Origin: Bradyrhizobium canariense
Lineage (GTDB): Bacteria; Pseudomonadota; Alphaproteobacteria; Rhizobiales; Xanthobacteraceae
Length of the DNA: 64,000 nucleotides
Direction: 5' to 3'
Assembly: GCF_900105125.1 (NCBI RefSeq)
Contig: NZ_LT629750.1
Span: 6,971,001 to 7,035,000 of the forward strand
The position numbers were made by a program, and so were the translations under genes. Positions 40,601-49,469 of the stretch are shown piece after piece (positions within the stretch are counted from its first letter, which is position 1; every line of letters starts with the position of its first letter). Under the pieces are notes generated by a model, which saw only the letters and a list, made by a program, of their open reading frames with translations, was not told where the DNA came from and ran no database searches.

Positions 40601-41593
40601 TTATTCCCGTCCCACCGCGGCGCGGCGCAGCCTGTCGTTGATCGCTTCGCCGAGGCCGTGATGCGGTACCGGCATCACCGCGATGGCGCGCGCGCCCTTG
40701 AGGTCGAGTGCGCGAAGATAGCCGAAAAGATTGGCAGCGGCTTCGGTCAGATCACCGCGCGGCGACAGATTCATGACTACCTGAGCTGCATCCGCTCCCG
40801 GTATGGCGGCCGGGCCGAACGCGAGCAGCGCCTCGCCAGCCTCAACCCGATCTGCGTTGAGCCGCACCGGCGTACGCGGCGCGTAATGTGACGCCAGCAT
40901 GCCCGGCGCCAGCGGGGCTCCGGTATCGTTGCCCGCGTCCTCGGGCAGTTGCACCAGCGCACGGCCGAGCACGCGCTCGATGGCATCGCGCGGCAGGCCG
41001 CCGGGACGCAGCAGCATTGGCGCGTCGAAACATCCGATAATGGTGGATTCGACGCCGACCGCGACCGCGCCGCCATCAACGATCAGGTCGATGCGCCCCT
41101 CAAGGTCGCTTTGCACATGGGCCGCTGTGGTCGGCGACACATGGCCGGACAGGTTGGCCGACGGTGCCACCACCGGCCGGTCGAATGCGCGCAGGATGTC
41201 CCGCGCGACCGGGTGTGCCGGAATGCGGATCGCGACGGTATCGAGCCCGGCGGTGGCGAGATCAGCCACGGCGCAGTCGCTGGTTTTGGGCAGCACCAGC
41301 GTCAGCGGACCCGGCCAGAACGCCTCGGCCAACGCGAGCGCCAGCGTGTCGAAATGCGCGATCCGCCGGGCGGCGGCGAGGTCGTTGACGTGGGCGATCA
41401 GCGGATTGAAGGCCGGGCGGCCCTTGGCCTGATAGAGCCGCGCGACGGCCGCCGGGTTGGTGGCATCAGCGCCGAGCCCGTAAACGGTCTCGGTCGGGAA
41501 CCCGACCAGCCCCCCATCAGCCAGCCAACGCGCCGCCGCGGCCGTAGCGGCCTCGCCGGCGGGCAAAATCTGCGTTTTCAGGCCCACATTCAC
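40601..41593 (-). CDS. tsaC: L-threonylcarbamoyladenylate synthase (Sua5 type)
   Basis: Makes threonylcarbamoyl-AMP for t6A37 of tRNAs. 330 residues: an YrdC domain (GFPTETVYGLGADATN, KGRPAFNPLIAHV, VAPSANLSGHVSPT) followed by the Sua5 domain beginning PGMLASHYAPRTPVRL. The start codon is GTG at 41593. It is long-form Sua5, not the short TsaC; tRNA-Pro lies 70 bases away. Confidence 0.95.
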   Translation of the reverse strand: MNVGLKTQILPAGEAATAAAARWLADGGLVGFPTETVYGLGADATNPAAVARLYQAKGRPAFNPLIAHVNDLAAARRIAHFDTLALALAEAFWPGPLTLVLPKTSDCAVADLATAGLDTVAIRIPAHPVARDILRAFDRPVVAPSANLSGHVSPTTAAHVQSDLEGRIDLIVDGGAVAVGVESTIIGCFDAPMLLRPGGLPRDAIERVLGRALVQLPEDAGNDTGAPLAPGMLASHYAPRTPVRLNADRVEAGEALLAFGPAAIPGADAAQVVMNLSPRGDLTEAAANLFGYLRALDLKGARAIAVMPVPHHGLGEAINDRLRRAAVGRE

Positions 41594-41662
41594 GGGGAAT
41601 TAAATCCTTTGGTCCGGCTTCTTGCGGTGGGCGAAACCCAAGGCTATAAGCCGCCTTCTTGT

Positions 41663-41739
41663 CGGAGTGTGGCTCAGCCCGGTAGAGCACTGCGTTCGGG
41701 ACGCAGGGGTCGCAGGTTCGAATCCTGCCACTCCGACCA
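41663..41739 (+). tRNA. tRNA-Pro (anticodon CGG)
   Basis: 77-base cloverleaf: acceptor CGGAGTG pairs with CACTCCG, D-arm GCTCAGCCCGGTAGAGC, anticodon stem CTGCG/CGCAG with loop TTCGGGA (anticodon CGG), variable AGGGGTC-like segment, and T-arm GCAGG-TTCGAAT-CCTGC. The discriminator A and CCA are encoded. The gene is the attachment-site-like border of the region that follows. Confidence 0.97.
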
Positions 41740-42232
41740 GATTTCATTAGCTTTTTTGTTCTGATTGTTGGCGCTACCCGAGTCAACTACCGATTCAACC
41801 ACCGAAACGTACCTGTTTTTTTGCCCGATTGCAGCGGCAGCGCCCTGTAAATGATCTGGATGATGATGCCCGTAGGTGTTTTGCAGGACCTCGGGCGACA
41901 TGCCCAAGAACCCTGCCGCCTCCCAGATCGGCACGCCGCGCTGCATCAGCCAGGTTGCCGCCGTATGGCGCAAAGTGTGGGGCGTGACCCTACCGGTCAT
42001 CCCGGACAAACAGGAGAGGCTGTAGGCGGTCTGGTTCAGCCGTCCATTGCGTAGGCGAGGGCGGGGTATAGGGAGGGCAGCCGTCGATATGGTCTGGCTC
42101 CGCGCAGGTAACGCTGCCCTTGTCATACCGGCAGCCAGCGTAGCCCCGGAGTGGATGCCGAGAGCGCTCGGCGAAAAACAAGAGATCGTCGATATGATCG
42201 GTCGAAAGCGTTTTGGCCTGCTTGCCTGGCAT
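41674..42232 (-). pseudogene. Broken tyrosine recombinase (integrase) reading into tRNA-Pro
   Basis: Two pieces in different frames. The N-terminal piece (from ATG 42232) begins MPGKQAKTLSTDHIDDLLFFAERSRHPLR, the typical start of small XerD-like integrases, and then loses homology. The C-terminal piece (frame 41674-42126) contains RVTPHTLRHTAATWLMQRG with the catalytic H-x-x-R and NTYGHHHPDH with the catalytic Tyr. Its last 22 residues are encoded by the complement of the tRNA, and its TGA falls inside the tRNA D-stem. The pieces may derive from one enzyme with an internal deletion or from two enzymes. Non-functional. Confidence 0.75.
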
Positions 42233-42305
42233 GTCGCTCAAATCATTTGAAGCCAGGTTCTAAAACATTCGAGTCTGAGCGTAACGGAAATCCCGCATGG
42301 CGCAG

Positions 42306-42337
42306 ACTGATAAGGTTTTGCATAAAACCTTATCAGT
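42306..42337. repeat. 32-bp dyad ACTGATAAG-N14-CTTATCAGT, copy 1
   Basis: Arms ACTGATAAG (42306-42314) and CTTATCAGT (42329-42337). The 14-base centre GTTTTGCATAAAAC is itself symmetrical, giving 14-base arms around a 4-base core. It lies 74 bases upstream of the N-terminal recombinase remnant. Two further copies with the same arms and spacer length are at 61008 and 61082. Confidence 0.8.
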
Positions 42338-42422
42338 TGCAGGTAGGCGACACCGCACCGATCCAACGACAAACCGGAATCTGTTTCCTGGCTCCAAGGA
42401 GCTCTGAAGCAGAATCATCGAT

Positions 42423-42869
42423 TTAGTGGCCACTCCGATAGGCCAACAGGATTGCGTTTGAGAAGTACCCTTCCGAGGCAACATATCGATCCACAAATTC
42501 TAGAACGGATAGGTCCGACGCGGTATCCGATTTTGTCTGAGGTACTGCCGTTTCGCTCGGTCGGCCAAACAGGGGGACGCCGTACATCCTTCTATGCATC
42601 CGCAAAATCGCAATTTCGAGTTCGGTTTTGTCCGATACCGAGAGTCCGAAAAGCCTCTCGCCTTTCTCATTTGTCACAAGGCAGCTTATCAACCAAGAAG
42701 AAGCGTCTGCGTCAGTTTTCAAGTATGGAAGTATCGCTCGTAAGCGGGCGATGCTTCTCCCGGTTAGACGCGAGATGATAACGCTACGCCCGGACGGCAG
42801 CTTCAGCTGCGCAGCAAATAGTTTTCGAATAATTCTGCTCAATCGATCACTGCGTCGCGGATACCACAT
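42423..42869 (-). CDS. Hypothetical protein of the island border
   Basis: 148-residue frame MWYPRRSDRLSRIIRKLFAAQLKLPSGRSVIISRLTGRSIARLRAIL... ending in LEFVDRYVASEGYFSNAILLAYRSGH. It overlaps the preceding broken gene by 23 bases. Lower GC than the housekeeping part. The block LPSGRSVIISRLTG-x-S-I-A-R is vaguely like small phage-tail assembly proteins, but this is too weak to name it. Coding potential is moderate; no close family recognised. Confidence 0.4.
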   Translation of the reverse strand: MWYPRRSDRLSRIIRKLFAAQLKLPSGRSVIISRLTGRSIARLRAILPYLKTDADASSWLISCLVTNEKGERLFGLSVSDKTELEIAILRMHRRMYGVPLFGRPSETAVPQTKSDTASDLSVLEFVDRYVASEGYFSNAILLAYRSGH

Positions 42870-43195
42870 CTGATGACGCCGAGATAAAAGCAGCTAATTG
42901 ATTCAAGTCGATGACAGCGACCGAGCTTCGCGTAGGGGCGGCACCACGATGGGGCAAGCCCGAAACTGTCGAAAGAGAGAAACGTTCGCCATCGGTTGTG
43001 GAAGGAAAATCTACTTTGCGAGAGTCGAGAATCAATCTTGATCAGGGTAGCAGCTGCCTCAAGCTCTGCTACTTCCGTGAATAGCCAATCCGATTGGAAT
43101 ACTTCTTTGAGTCTGCAGCACGCCAGGAGAGGACGCCACGCGTTGACTCGTGACGATGCACCCGACTCAAACGTCACCAAACCGTCACTCAGCAC
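42847..43195 (-). pseudogene. Frameshifted hypothetical gene
   Basis: A first half, MLSDGLVTFESGASSRVNAWRPLLACCRLKEVFQSDWLFTEVAELEAAATLIKIDSR, is open from 43195; the likely continuation KVDFPSTTDGERFSLSTVSGLPHRGAAPTRSSVAVIDLNQLAAFIS lies in another frame and ends at 42847. A single-base change near 43020 would join them. Either this is a recently broken gene or two chance frames; no domain is recognised. Confidence 0.35.
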
Positions 43196-43201
43196 AGATA
43201 A

Positions 43202-43217
43202 GCTTGTATAGACAGGT
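43202..43217. promoter_or_regulatory. Candidate operator for the UTRA-type GntR regulator, upstream of the TauD gene
   Basis: GCTTGTATAGACAGGT resembles the CTTGTATAGACAAG-like sites known for HutC/PhnF-type regulators and matches the site at 46430-46445 at 13 of 16 positions. It is 68 bases before the dioxygenase start. Confidence 0.5.
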
Positions 43218-43285
43218 GCCGTTAGTGCGATGTGATTTAAAGCACACCAACGGGCGCCGTTTTATTTGTGCTAGGGGAAGCATGG

Positions 43286-44389
43286 ATGTTTGATGGCAAT
43301 GTGAAGACGTCCCAAGATTCAATCCCATCAGGTCCGATTGGTGGGCCGATGGCGTGGCGGGCCGGAGATCTCGCGCGCGACGACAGTTGGATCCATCGGC
43401 TTGATGCCGAGGACATTCGCGAGATCGAGGAGGCGGCGCGTTTCAGCCGCACGAGACAGGTCGATATCTTGGGAATCGAAAAAGACGATTTCCCGCTTCC
43501 GCGCCTCGCCACGAAGATTGGCATGCTTCGCGAGGATATTATGTTTCGGCGCGGTTTCGCTTACATGCGAGGCTTGCCTGTCACTCGTTACGATCGCGAG
43601 ACTTTAACGCGAATGTATTTTGGCATATCGCGCCACTTGGGTGACCCTGTCCCGCAGAACCGCAACGGACATATGTTGGGGCACGTGATCGACATTGGCA
43701 CGTCTGTCGATGATGTGAACAAGCGACTGACGCAGACAAAGGCGGGGTTGGAGTTCCATTCGGATTCCTGCGACGTTGTCGGCCTTATGTGCCTGGCTAC
43801 GGCGATGCGGGGAGGCGAAAGCGCCCTCGTAAGCGGAGTTGCGGTGCATGATGAGATGATGGGGCGGCGACCGGACCTCTGCCGCGCGTTGTATGAGCCG
43901 CTGACGGTCGATCGCCGGGGCGAAGTGCCTGAAGGGAAGCAGCCATGGATGCGCATCCCGTTGTTCATGTGGCAGAACGGCGTTTTTACCGGGTATGCTC
44001 CGCTGGAAGCCTACCTGCAATCGGCGAGGCGGTTCACCGACGTTCAGCCGACGACCGATCTGCAATGGCAGGCGATGCGGATGTTCCTCGATCTTTGCAA
44101 CTCGGACGAATTTGCTGCCCGCATCCCATTTGAGCCCGGTGATTTCCAGTACGTCCACAATCATGTGGTGTTCCACTCGCGCACGGCGTTCGAGGATTGG
44201 CCGGACGCCGCCCGGAAGAGGCATCTGATGCGGATCTGGCTTTCGCTGCCGGACGGCCGCGAACTGCATCCGTCAATCGCCGAGCGCTGGATCAAGATCG
44301 AACGCGGTACGGTCCGGGGTGGCGTGAACATTCCTGACCGGCGCGCCTTAACGATTCCACTGGACCCGACGACGCCTGCTTTCGCATGA
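43286..44389 (+). CDS. TauD/TfdA family Fe(II)/2-oxoglutarate dioxygenase
   Basis: 367-residue oxygenase predicted to hydroxylate a small substrate using O2 and 2-oxoglutarate. The iron ligands are His158 and Asp160 (EFHSDSCD) and His297 (VVFHSRTAFED); Arg316 in RHLMRIWLS binds 2-oxoglutarate. ATG 43286 follows AGGGGAAG; an upstream GTG at 43268 is less likely. Its TGA overlaps the CoA-transferase ATG. Substrate unknown; not close to classical TauD or PhnY by eye. Confidence 0.87.
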   Translation: MFDGNVKTSQDSIPSGPIGGPMAWRAGDLARDDSWIHRLDAEDIREIEEAARFSRTRQVDILGIEKDDFPLPRLATKIGMLREDIMFRRGFAYMRGLPVTRYDRETLTRMYFGISRHLGDPVPQNRNGHMLGHVIDIGTSVDDVNKRLTQTKAGLEFHSDSCDVVGLMCLATAMRGGESALVSGVAVHDEMMGRRPDLCRALYEPLTVDRRGEVPEGKQPWMRIPLFMWQNGVFTGYAPLEAYLQSARRFTDVQPTTDLQWQAMRMFLDLCNSDEFAARIPFEPGDFQYVHNHVVFHSRTAFEDWPDAARKRHLMRIWLSLPDGRELHPSIAERWIKIERGTVRGGVNIPDRRALTIPLDPTTPAFA

Positions 44390-45597
44390 GTGTGGATGCT
44401 TCTAGTGGCCCGCTGGCAGGTCTGCGTGTGTTCGACCTGACCCGCGTGCTTGCGGGTCCCACATGCACGCAGATCCTGGGCGATCTGGGCGCGGACGTCG
44501 TGAAAGTGGAGAGGCCGGGTACGGGCGATGACTCGCGCGCGTTCGCGCCACCGTTTGTGCCTGGCACCGCAGACGGCGCTTACTTCGCGGGCTTAAATCG
44601 AAACAAAAGGTCGATCACATTAAACTTGGCGTCGGAGGAGGGCCAAGCCTTGGCCCGCCGGCTTGTACGCCGCTGCGACATCCTGGTGGAAAATTTCAAG
44701 GTCGGCGCGCTATCCCGGTATGGGCTGGGCTTCAACGAATTGCACGCGACGCAGCCTGAACTGATCTATTGCTCCATCACAGGCTTCGGACAGACGGGCC
44801 CTTACGCGCCGCTTCCAGGTTACGATAGTCTGATCCAGGCCATGGGCGGGATGATGAGCCTGACCGGCGAACCAGGGGGCCTGCCGCACAAGACCGGTAT
44901 TCCGGTCACCGACCTGTTCGCCGGCTTGTATGCTTGCATCGGCATACTTGCAGCCCTTCGCCACCGCCAGCGGACCGGCCTGGGGCAGCACGTCGATATC
45001 GCAATGCTGGATACGGCTGTGGCCTCGCTGGCAAATCAAGGCATGACCTATCTCGCGACGGGCAGAAACCCGGACCGCCTGGGCAACGAACATCCCACCG
45101 TGGTGCCCTATCAGGTATTTGGTACCGCGGACGGGCACATGGTTCTATCCATTGCGAACGACGCTACCTTCGACCGATTTTGTAAGGGCTTTGGGCTGTC
45201 GCACCTTATGGAGGATTCACGCTTCGTCACCAATTCCGCCCGCGTTGAAAACCGGGCTGCCGTCACGGCCGCTCTCTCGCCCGTATTGGTCGCTCAGCCT
45301 ACGGCATGGTGGCTGGAGCAACTCGCTGCCCTGAACATCGGCGGTAGCCCCATCAACACGCTCGAACAGGTTTTCGCTGACCCGCAGGTGCGTGCGCGCG
45401 ACATGGTGGTCGAGATACCACGAGCTTCGGGCGGGACGGTGCAGGTGCTCGGCCATCCCGTGCGGATGTCGGCAAGGGGCGCAACCTATCGCCTGGAACC
45501 TCCGGCTTTAGGTGAGCACACCGATGCCTTGTTGGTCGAAATCCTGGGGATGGGTGAGAGCGAGGTATCCGAATTGCGTGCACGTCGGGTCATTTGA
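44386..45597 (+). CDS. Class III CoA-transferase (CaiB/BaiF family)
   Basis: 403-residue enzyme that moves CoA between carboxylic acids via an aspartyl intermediate. Motifs: LAGLRVFDLTRVLAGPTCTQILGDLGADVVKVERPGTGDDSR, GLNRNKRSITLNL, ILVENFKVGAL, GYDSLIQAMGG and the active-site area GIPVTDLFAGLYA. Coupled to the dioxygenase by ATGA overlap, so the pathway probably hydroxylates a carboxylate and then activates it (or the reverse). Confidence 0.93.
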   Translation: MSVDASSGPLAGLRVFDLTRVLAGPTCTQILGDLGADVVKVERPGTGDDSRAFAPPFVPGTADGAYFAGLNRNKRSITLNLASEEGQALARRLVRRCDILVENFKVGALSRYGLGFNELHATQPELIYCSITGFGQTGPYAPLPGYDSLIQAMGGMMSLTGEPGGLPHKTGIPVTDLFAGLYACIGILAALRHRQRTGLGQHVDIAMLDTAVASLANQGMTYLATGRNPDRLGNEHPTVVPYQVFGTADGHMVLSIANDATFDRFCKGFGLSHLMEDSRFVTNSARVENRAAVTAALSPVLVAQPTAWWLEQLAALNIGGSPINTLEQVFADPQVRARDMVVEIPRASGGTVQVLGHPVRMSARGATYRLEPPALGEHTDALLVEILGMGESEVSELRARRVI

Positions 45598-45601
45598 CGA
45601 C

Positions 45602-46372
45602 ATGACGACGCGGGTCATGAGCTTCTCAACAGCGGTCGGGCCGTCGCAAGAGCCGAACAAGGATGGGCAGCCCTTGTATCTGCAGATTGCTCATGTCCTG
45701 GGAGAGGAACTGCGCGCTCAGCAGCATCCGGTCGGACGCCTGTCGGAACAGGCCCTGAGTGCCCGGTTCCGGGTCAATCGGCACACGCTTCGTCGCGCGA
45801 TAGACATCCTCGTGTCGGCCGGGCTGGTCGAACGGCGGGCCGGGGTCGGCGTGAACATTCTGCCGGGAGCCATCGACTACAGGCTAGGTCCGGCGACACG
45901 ATTTTCCCTGATGATCGAGGAGAGCGGACACTCGCCGTTCACCCGAATTATAAGCAAACAGGTAACGAACGCGGATGCCGAAATGGCCCGGAAGCTCAGG
46001 CTTTCGCAGTCTGCCGCAGTCGTACGTATCGATACCGTCCGCGACGTCGATGGCCGACCGTTCTGCGTTCAGTCGCAGTTTTTGGATCACGAGACCTTTC
46101 CCCTTGTCGCTTCCGAATATGGCGGTGGTTCTCTGCATGATTTTTTGAGGGATCGATGTGGCGTCACGGTCAGCCGGCGCGGATCGACGATCTCCACCGA
46201 GTTGCCGCTTCCTGCCGATGCGACACTGCTGCACATTGGCCCTTCGCAACCCGTGATACGCGTCTCGAGCGTGAATGCTGACGTCGCATCCAACCTGCCC
46301 GTGGAATTCTGCGTGACGCGCTTCCGAGGTGATCGGATCGAGCTCCAGGTGGAGTTTCCAGGTCAGCCCTGA
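45602..46372 (+). CDS. GntR-family regulator with UTRA domain (PhnF-like)
   Basis: 256 residues: N-terminal winged helix PLYLQIAHVLGEELRAQQHPVGRLSEQALSARFRVNRHTLRRAIDILVSAGLVERRAGVG and a UTRA ligand domain (FSLMIEESGHSPFTRII, AAVVRIDTVRDVDGRPFCVQSQFLDHETFP). PhnF proteins respond to phosphonates or other small acids. It starts four bases after the CoA-transferase stop, and candidate operators lie before both halves of the module (43202 and 46430). Likely local repressor. Confidence 0.88.
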   Translation: MTTRVMSFSTAVGPSQEPNKDGQPLYLQIAHVLGEELRAQQHPVGRLSEQALSARFRVNRHTLRRAIDILVSAGLVERRAGVGVNILPGAIDYRLGPATRFSLMIEESGHSPFTRIISKQVTNADAEMARKLRLSQSAAVVRIDTVRDVDGRPFCVQSQFLDHETFPLVASEYGGGSLHDFLRDRCGVTVSRRGSTISTELPLPADATLLHIGPSQPVIRVSSVNADVASNLPVEFCVTRFRGDRIELQVEFPGQP

Positions 46373-46429
46373 CAAAGATCGCGCCGCTGTCGTTCAACAG
46401 CCATCCGGCCGTCATACGAATTCGATACC

Positions 46430-46445
46430 ACCTGTGTAGACAGGT
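46430..46445. promoter_or_regulatory. Candidate operator for the UTRA-type GntR regulator, upstream of the ABC genes
   Basis: ACCTGT-gtag-ACAGGT is a perfect dyad 145 bases before the binding-protein start and is similar to GCTTGTATAGACAGGT ahead of the TauD gene. It lies in the 217-base gap after the regulator gene. Confidence 0.52.
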
Positions 46446-46589
46446 TGGTGTTTCGGGGAAGCGGCATTCGGGCGACACGATCAAAAGCGTGGCGCCGCAA
46501 AATCAGCCTCCAGCAACCCGCCCTGTACTTTAAATCTGCGCAGTCGCTGCGCCCTCGCGCACGCCGGCTGCTCCACAAAGGAGTCGAAG

Positions 46590-47645
46590 ATGGATCGTAG
46601 AACGTTCTTGGGCGCTGGGGCCGCGGCGCTCTCGATGAGCATGGTGCGTCCATCCCGATCGGCAGAAACACTTATCTTCTACGAACTGCCGACCAAATAT
46701 ATGAATTGGGGCGCGCTCGCTGCAGCATATGAAAAGACGGCCGGGGTCTCTCCGACGCTCGACCTGAAGGCCGGGTCGAGTACCGCGCTGGCAGCCATGA
46801 AGATAGAGGCTGCGCGGCCGCAGACGAACGGCGCCTTCTGGTCGCTCGACATAGCGATCGAGGCAAAGCGCAGCGGCGTGACAATGCCGTATAAGCCCCG
46901 CGGTTTTGATGCCATTCCGGTGGGCCGCAAGGACCCCGACGGACATTGGTGGGCAATCAGCTCGGCTAACATCGTGATCGGAGCCAATACCGACGTGCTC
47001 GGCAAGCGCGGCCTAGGCGTACCGCAAACCTGGGATGACTTGCTCAAGCCCGAATACAAGGGCCTTTGCTCGATCATGGAGCCGACCTATTCGGGCACCG
47101 CGTCGACGTTTCTCTACGGAATCAACTTTATCGTTGGCGGCACGAAAGCGGACTTCACGCCTGGCATGCGCTGGCTAAAAGCGTTTGCCGCGAATGGAGG
47201 TCAGTTTCGCGCAGAGACGATGGCGCCACGCCTTGCCAGCGGTGACGTGGGTGTGCTCATCGACGCAGAAGGAAACACGATTCTTTCCAAAGTTCAGGGC
47301 GCGCCGGTTGTCGCCGTCGCGCCAGCCCAAGGCGTGGTCGCAGTCGAGCTTGGCATGTCTATGGCCAAAGGCGCGCCCGACGTTGAGCGGACCCAGCGTT
47401 TTTTCGACTGGCTACTTGGCACCGAAGCGCAAGAGATTATTGGTGCCAGTTTTTTCCGCCCCGTCGTCACCGAGGCGATGCCGAAGACCGTCGCCGATCA
47501 GTTGCCACGCGCCGAGCGCCTCGTGTCGCTCGATCTCGATCACGAGGCGCTCGTCGTCACGGACCTGAAACGTGCGTTCACCGAGATCGTTACTCGCGAC
47601 GGCGACATCGACGCCGTGCTGGAACGTTTCAAGTTGAGGTCGTGA
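46590..47645 (+). CDS. ABC transporter substrate-binding protein (2-aminoethylphosphonate/iron/polyamine-type)
   Basis: 351-residue periplasmic binding protein. The N-terminus MDRRTFLGAGAAALSMSM carries a twin-arginine-like signal. The body matches the family-1/8 binding proteins (spermidine/putrescine, Fe3+, aminoethylphosphonate): FYELPTKYMNWGALAAAYEKTAG, ISSANIVIGANTDVLGKRG, LLKPEYKGLCSIMEPTYSGTASTF. Substrate cannot be read from sequence. First gene of the importer operon. Confidence 0.87.
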   Translation: MDRRTFLGAGAAALSMSMVRPSRSAETLIFYELPTKYMNWGALAAAYEKTAGVSPTLDLKAGSSTALAAMKIEAARPQTNGAFWSLDIAIEAKRSGVTMPYKPRGFDAIPVGRKDPDGHWWAISSANIVIGANTDVLGKRGLGVPQTWDDLLKPEYKGLCSIMEPTYSGTASTFLYGINFIVGGTKADFTPGMRWLKAFAANGGQFRAETMAPRLASGDVGVLIDAEGNTILSKVQGAPVVAVAPAQGVVAVELGMSMAKGAPDVERTQRFFDWLLGTEAQEIIGASFFRPVVTEAMPKTVADQLPRAERLVSLDLDHEALVVTDLKRAFTEIVTRDGDIDAVLERFKLRS

Positions 47646-47667
47646 CACCTTGCGAGGAGCGTTGCGC

Positions 47668-48471
47668 GTGCCCCGATTCCTGCTGATCGTCTTCATCCTG
47701 GCGATGGCGCTGACGCTTCTCGTGCCTCTCGGAGAGGTCGTGCGAATTAGTTTTACGGACGAGTTGGGTGCACCGACGCTCGCGAATTACCGAGACGTGC
47801 TCGGCGCCGGATACTTTCGCAACGCGCTCCTGCAGACATTGGCTTTTTGCCTCTTCACATCAGTGGGCGCCGCGCTGCTTGGACTGCCGGCCGCATGGCG
47901 GATCGGGCGGGGCGGTTCAGGCGCCGTGCTGCTCCGGGGGTTCTGTCAAGCCAACTACGCGTTCGGCGGCGTGGTCTACGGGATGCTCGCCGTAGCGTTG
48001 ATTGGCAATGTTGGGCTGGTGCCGATCGCGGAATATGAACTTTTCGGCACCGAGGTGACCCGCGGCTTTGTATACACCACCGCGGGCCTGGTCGTGGCCT
48101 ATGCTGGATTCCAGATCCCGCGCTGCGCTCTGCTTCTGGCGCAGGCCGTCGAGAAGCTGGATCCTGATCTTCTGCGCGCGTCGCGCACCTTGGGTGCGCG
48201 TCCGGCACAAACGGCATTGCTTGTTGCAGTCCCCCTTCTTGGTGGCGCCATTGTCAACGCCACCGTCTCGACTTTTCTGATCTCGATCGCCTCGTTCGGC
48301 GTGGCCCTCTTGGTCACCCGCAGCTTTCCTATCTTCGGCATGCTGGTTTTCAAGGAATTTGTCGGCTTTGCCAATTTCGGTACAGCCTGCGCGATGGCTG
48401 TGTCGCTTGCGGTCGCCGCGTTTGCGACCGCCGGGGCGATGCGCCGTCTCGCAAGTGGAGGCGTTTACTAA
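47668..48471 (+). CDS. ABC transporter permease
   Basis: 267 residues, six predicted membrane spans. The cytoplasmic EAA-type loop is LDPDLLRASRTLGARPAQTALLVAVPLL. GTG 47668 is chosen since GAGGAG lies eight bases upstream; the frame is also open from TTG 47650. Its stop overlaps the ATPase ATG by one base. Confidence 0.88.
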   Translation: MPRFLLIVFILAMALTLLVPLGEVVRISFTDELGAPTLANYRDVLGAGYFRNALLQTLAFCLFTSVGAALLGLPAAWRIGRGGSGAVLLRGFCQANYAFGGVVYGMLAVALIGNVGLVPIAEYELFGTEVTRGFVYTTAGLVVAYAGFQIPRCALLLAQAVEKLDPDLLRASRTLGARPAQTALLVAVPLLGGAIVNATVSTFLISIASFGVALLVTRSFPIFGMLVFKEFVGFANFGTACAMAVSLAVAAFATAGAMRRLASGGVY

Positions 48472-49469
48472 TGGACGTACGGCTTGAGGACGTCACAAAG
48501 CGCTTCGGTATCACTCCGCTGCTCGGAAAGACGAACCTTTTGTTCAAGTCCGGGGCGGTCACGGCGCTCCTGGGTCCGTCAGGGTCGGGTAAAACGACGC
48601 TCCTAAACATCGTTGCCGGCCTCGTCGCGCCGTCCTCGGGGACAGTGATCTTTGGCAAGCGGGACGTGACAAATGAACCGGCCGAGACGCGTCAAGTCGG
48701 TTACGTGTTTCAAAACCACGCTCTTTTTCCGCATTTGAGCGTGGCCGGCAATGTAGAATTTCCGCTTCGGGTACGAGGGATAGGCCGCAGCGAACGCCGG
48801 GCCCGCGCCCGTGACGCGCTCAAGATGGTTGAAATAGCGGCCTTGGCCGAGCAATCCGTCGTGACGCTCTCGGGAGGACAGCGGCAGCGCGTCGCGCTGG
48901 CCCGGGCATTGGTAGCGGAGCCCGACGTGCTGCTCCTCGATGAGCCGCTGTCTGCGCTCGATCCGGCCCTGCGAAGACGTATTCGGGAGGAGTTGCGGAG
49001 TCTTCTGGAACCTTTGCCGGTCCCGGTGGTGCTGGTTACTCATGATCAAGAGGACGCGTTCGTGCTAGCGGACCGGATCATCGTGCTTCTCGAAGGCCGG
49101 ATCGCGCAAAACGGATCGCCGCAGGAAGTCTATCTCCAACCCGCCACCGAAGAGGTTGCGAGATTTGTTGGCCCGGCGAACTATCTTCCGGATCGGACCG
49201 GTGTCCTGCGGATGGTTCGCCCGGAGGATTTCCAGCCGGTCGGTCATGACCAAGCCGCGGACGTGACGATGCGGGTTGAGCGCGTGCAGTTCCTGGGAGA
49301 TCGACGGCGGCTATTAGGTCGCGACAGCGAGGGGCGCGCCATCGTGTCAGACGTGGACAAATGGCATGAGGCTACACCAGGTTCACTTATCCGGCTCAGG
49401 ATGCGAACAAAAGGCTGCGACGCCGGAGACATGCTGGACGTTGTTCGGGAACGCAGCGATGCGTTCTGA
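48471..49469 (+). CDS. ABC transporter ATP-binding protein
   Basis: 332-residue import ATPase: Walker A GPSGSGKTT (35-43), Q-loop VFQNHALFPHLSV, signature LSGGQ (133-137), Walker B LLLDEP (154-159) and switch His191 in VTHDQEDAF. A TOBE-like C-terminal domain begins near residue 240 (VLRMVRPEDFQPV). Similar to PotA/FbpC types. Coupled to both permease genes. Confidence 0.94.
   Translation: MDVRLEDVTKRFGITPLLGKTNLLFKSGAVTALLGPSGSGKTTLLNIVAGLVAPSSGTVIFGKRDVTNEPAETRQVGYVFQNHALFPHLSVAGNVEFPLRVRGIGRSERRARARDALKMVEIAALAEQSVVTLSGGQRQRVALARALVAEPDVLLLDEPLSALDPALRRRIREELRSLLEPLPVPVVLVTHDQEDAFVLADRIIVLLEGRIAQNGSPQEVYLQPATEEVARFVGPANYLPDRTGVLRMVRPEDFQPVGHDQAADVTMRVERVQFLGDRRRLLGRDSEGRAIVSDVDKWHEATPGSLIRLRMRTKGCDAGDMLDVVRERSDAF

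Noticed and set aside
43286..46372. Assignment of module A to 2-aminoethylphosphonate breakdown
   Set aside because: The PhnF-like regulator and importer type are suggestive, but there is no PhnZ, PhnW/PhnX or C-P lyase gene, and a CoA-transferase does not belong to those routes.
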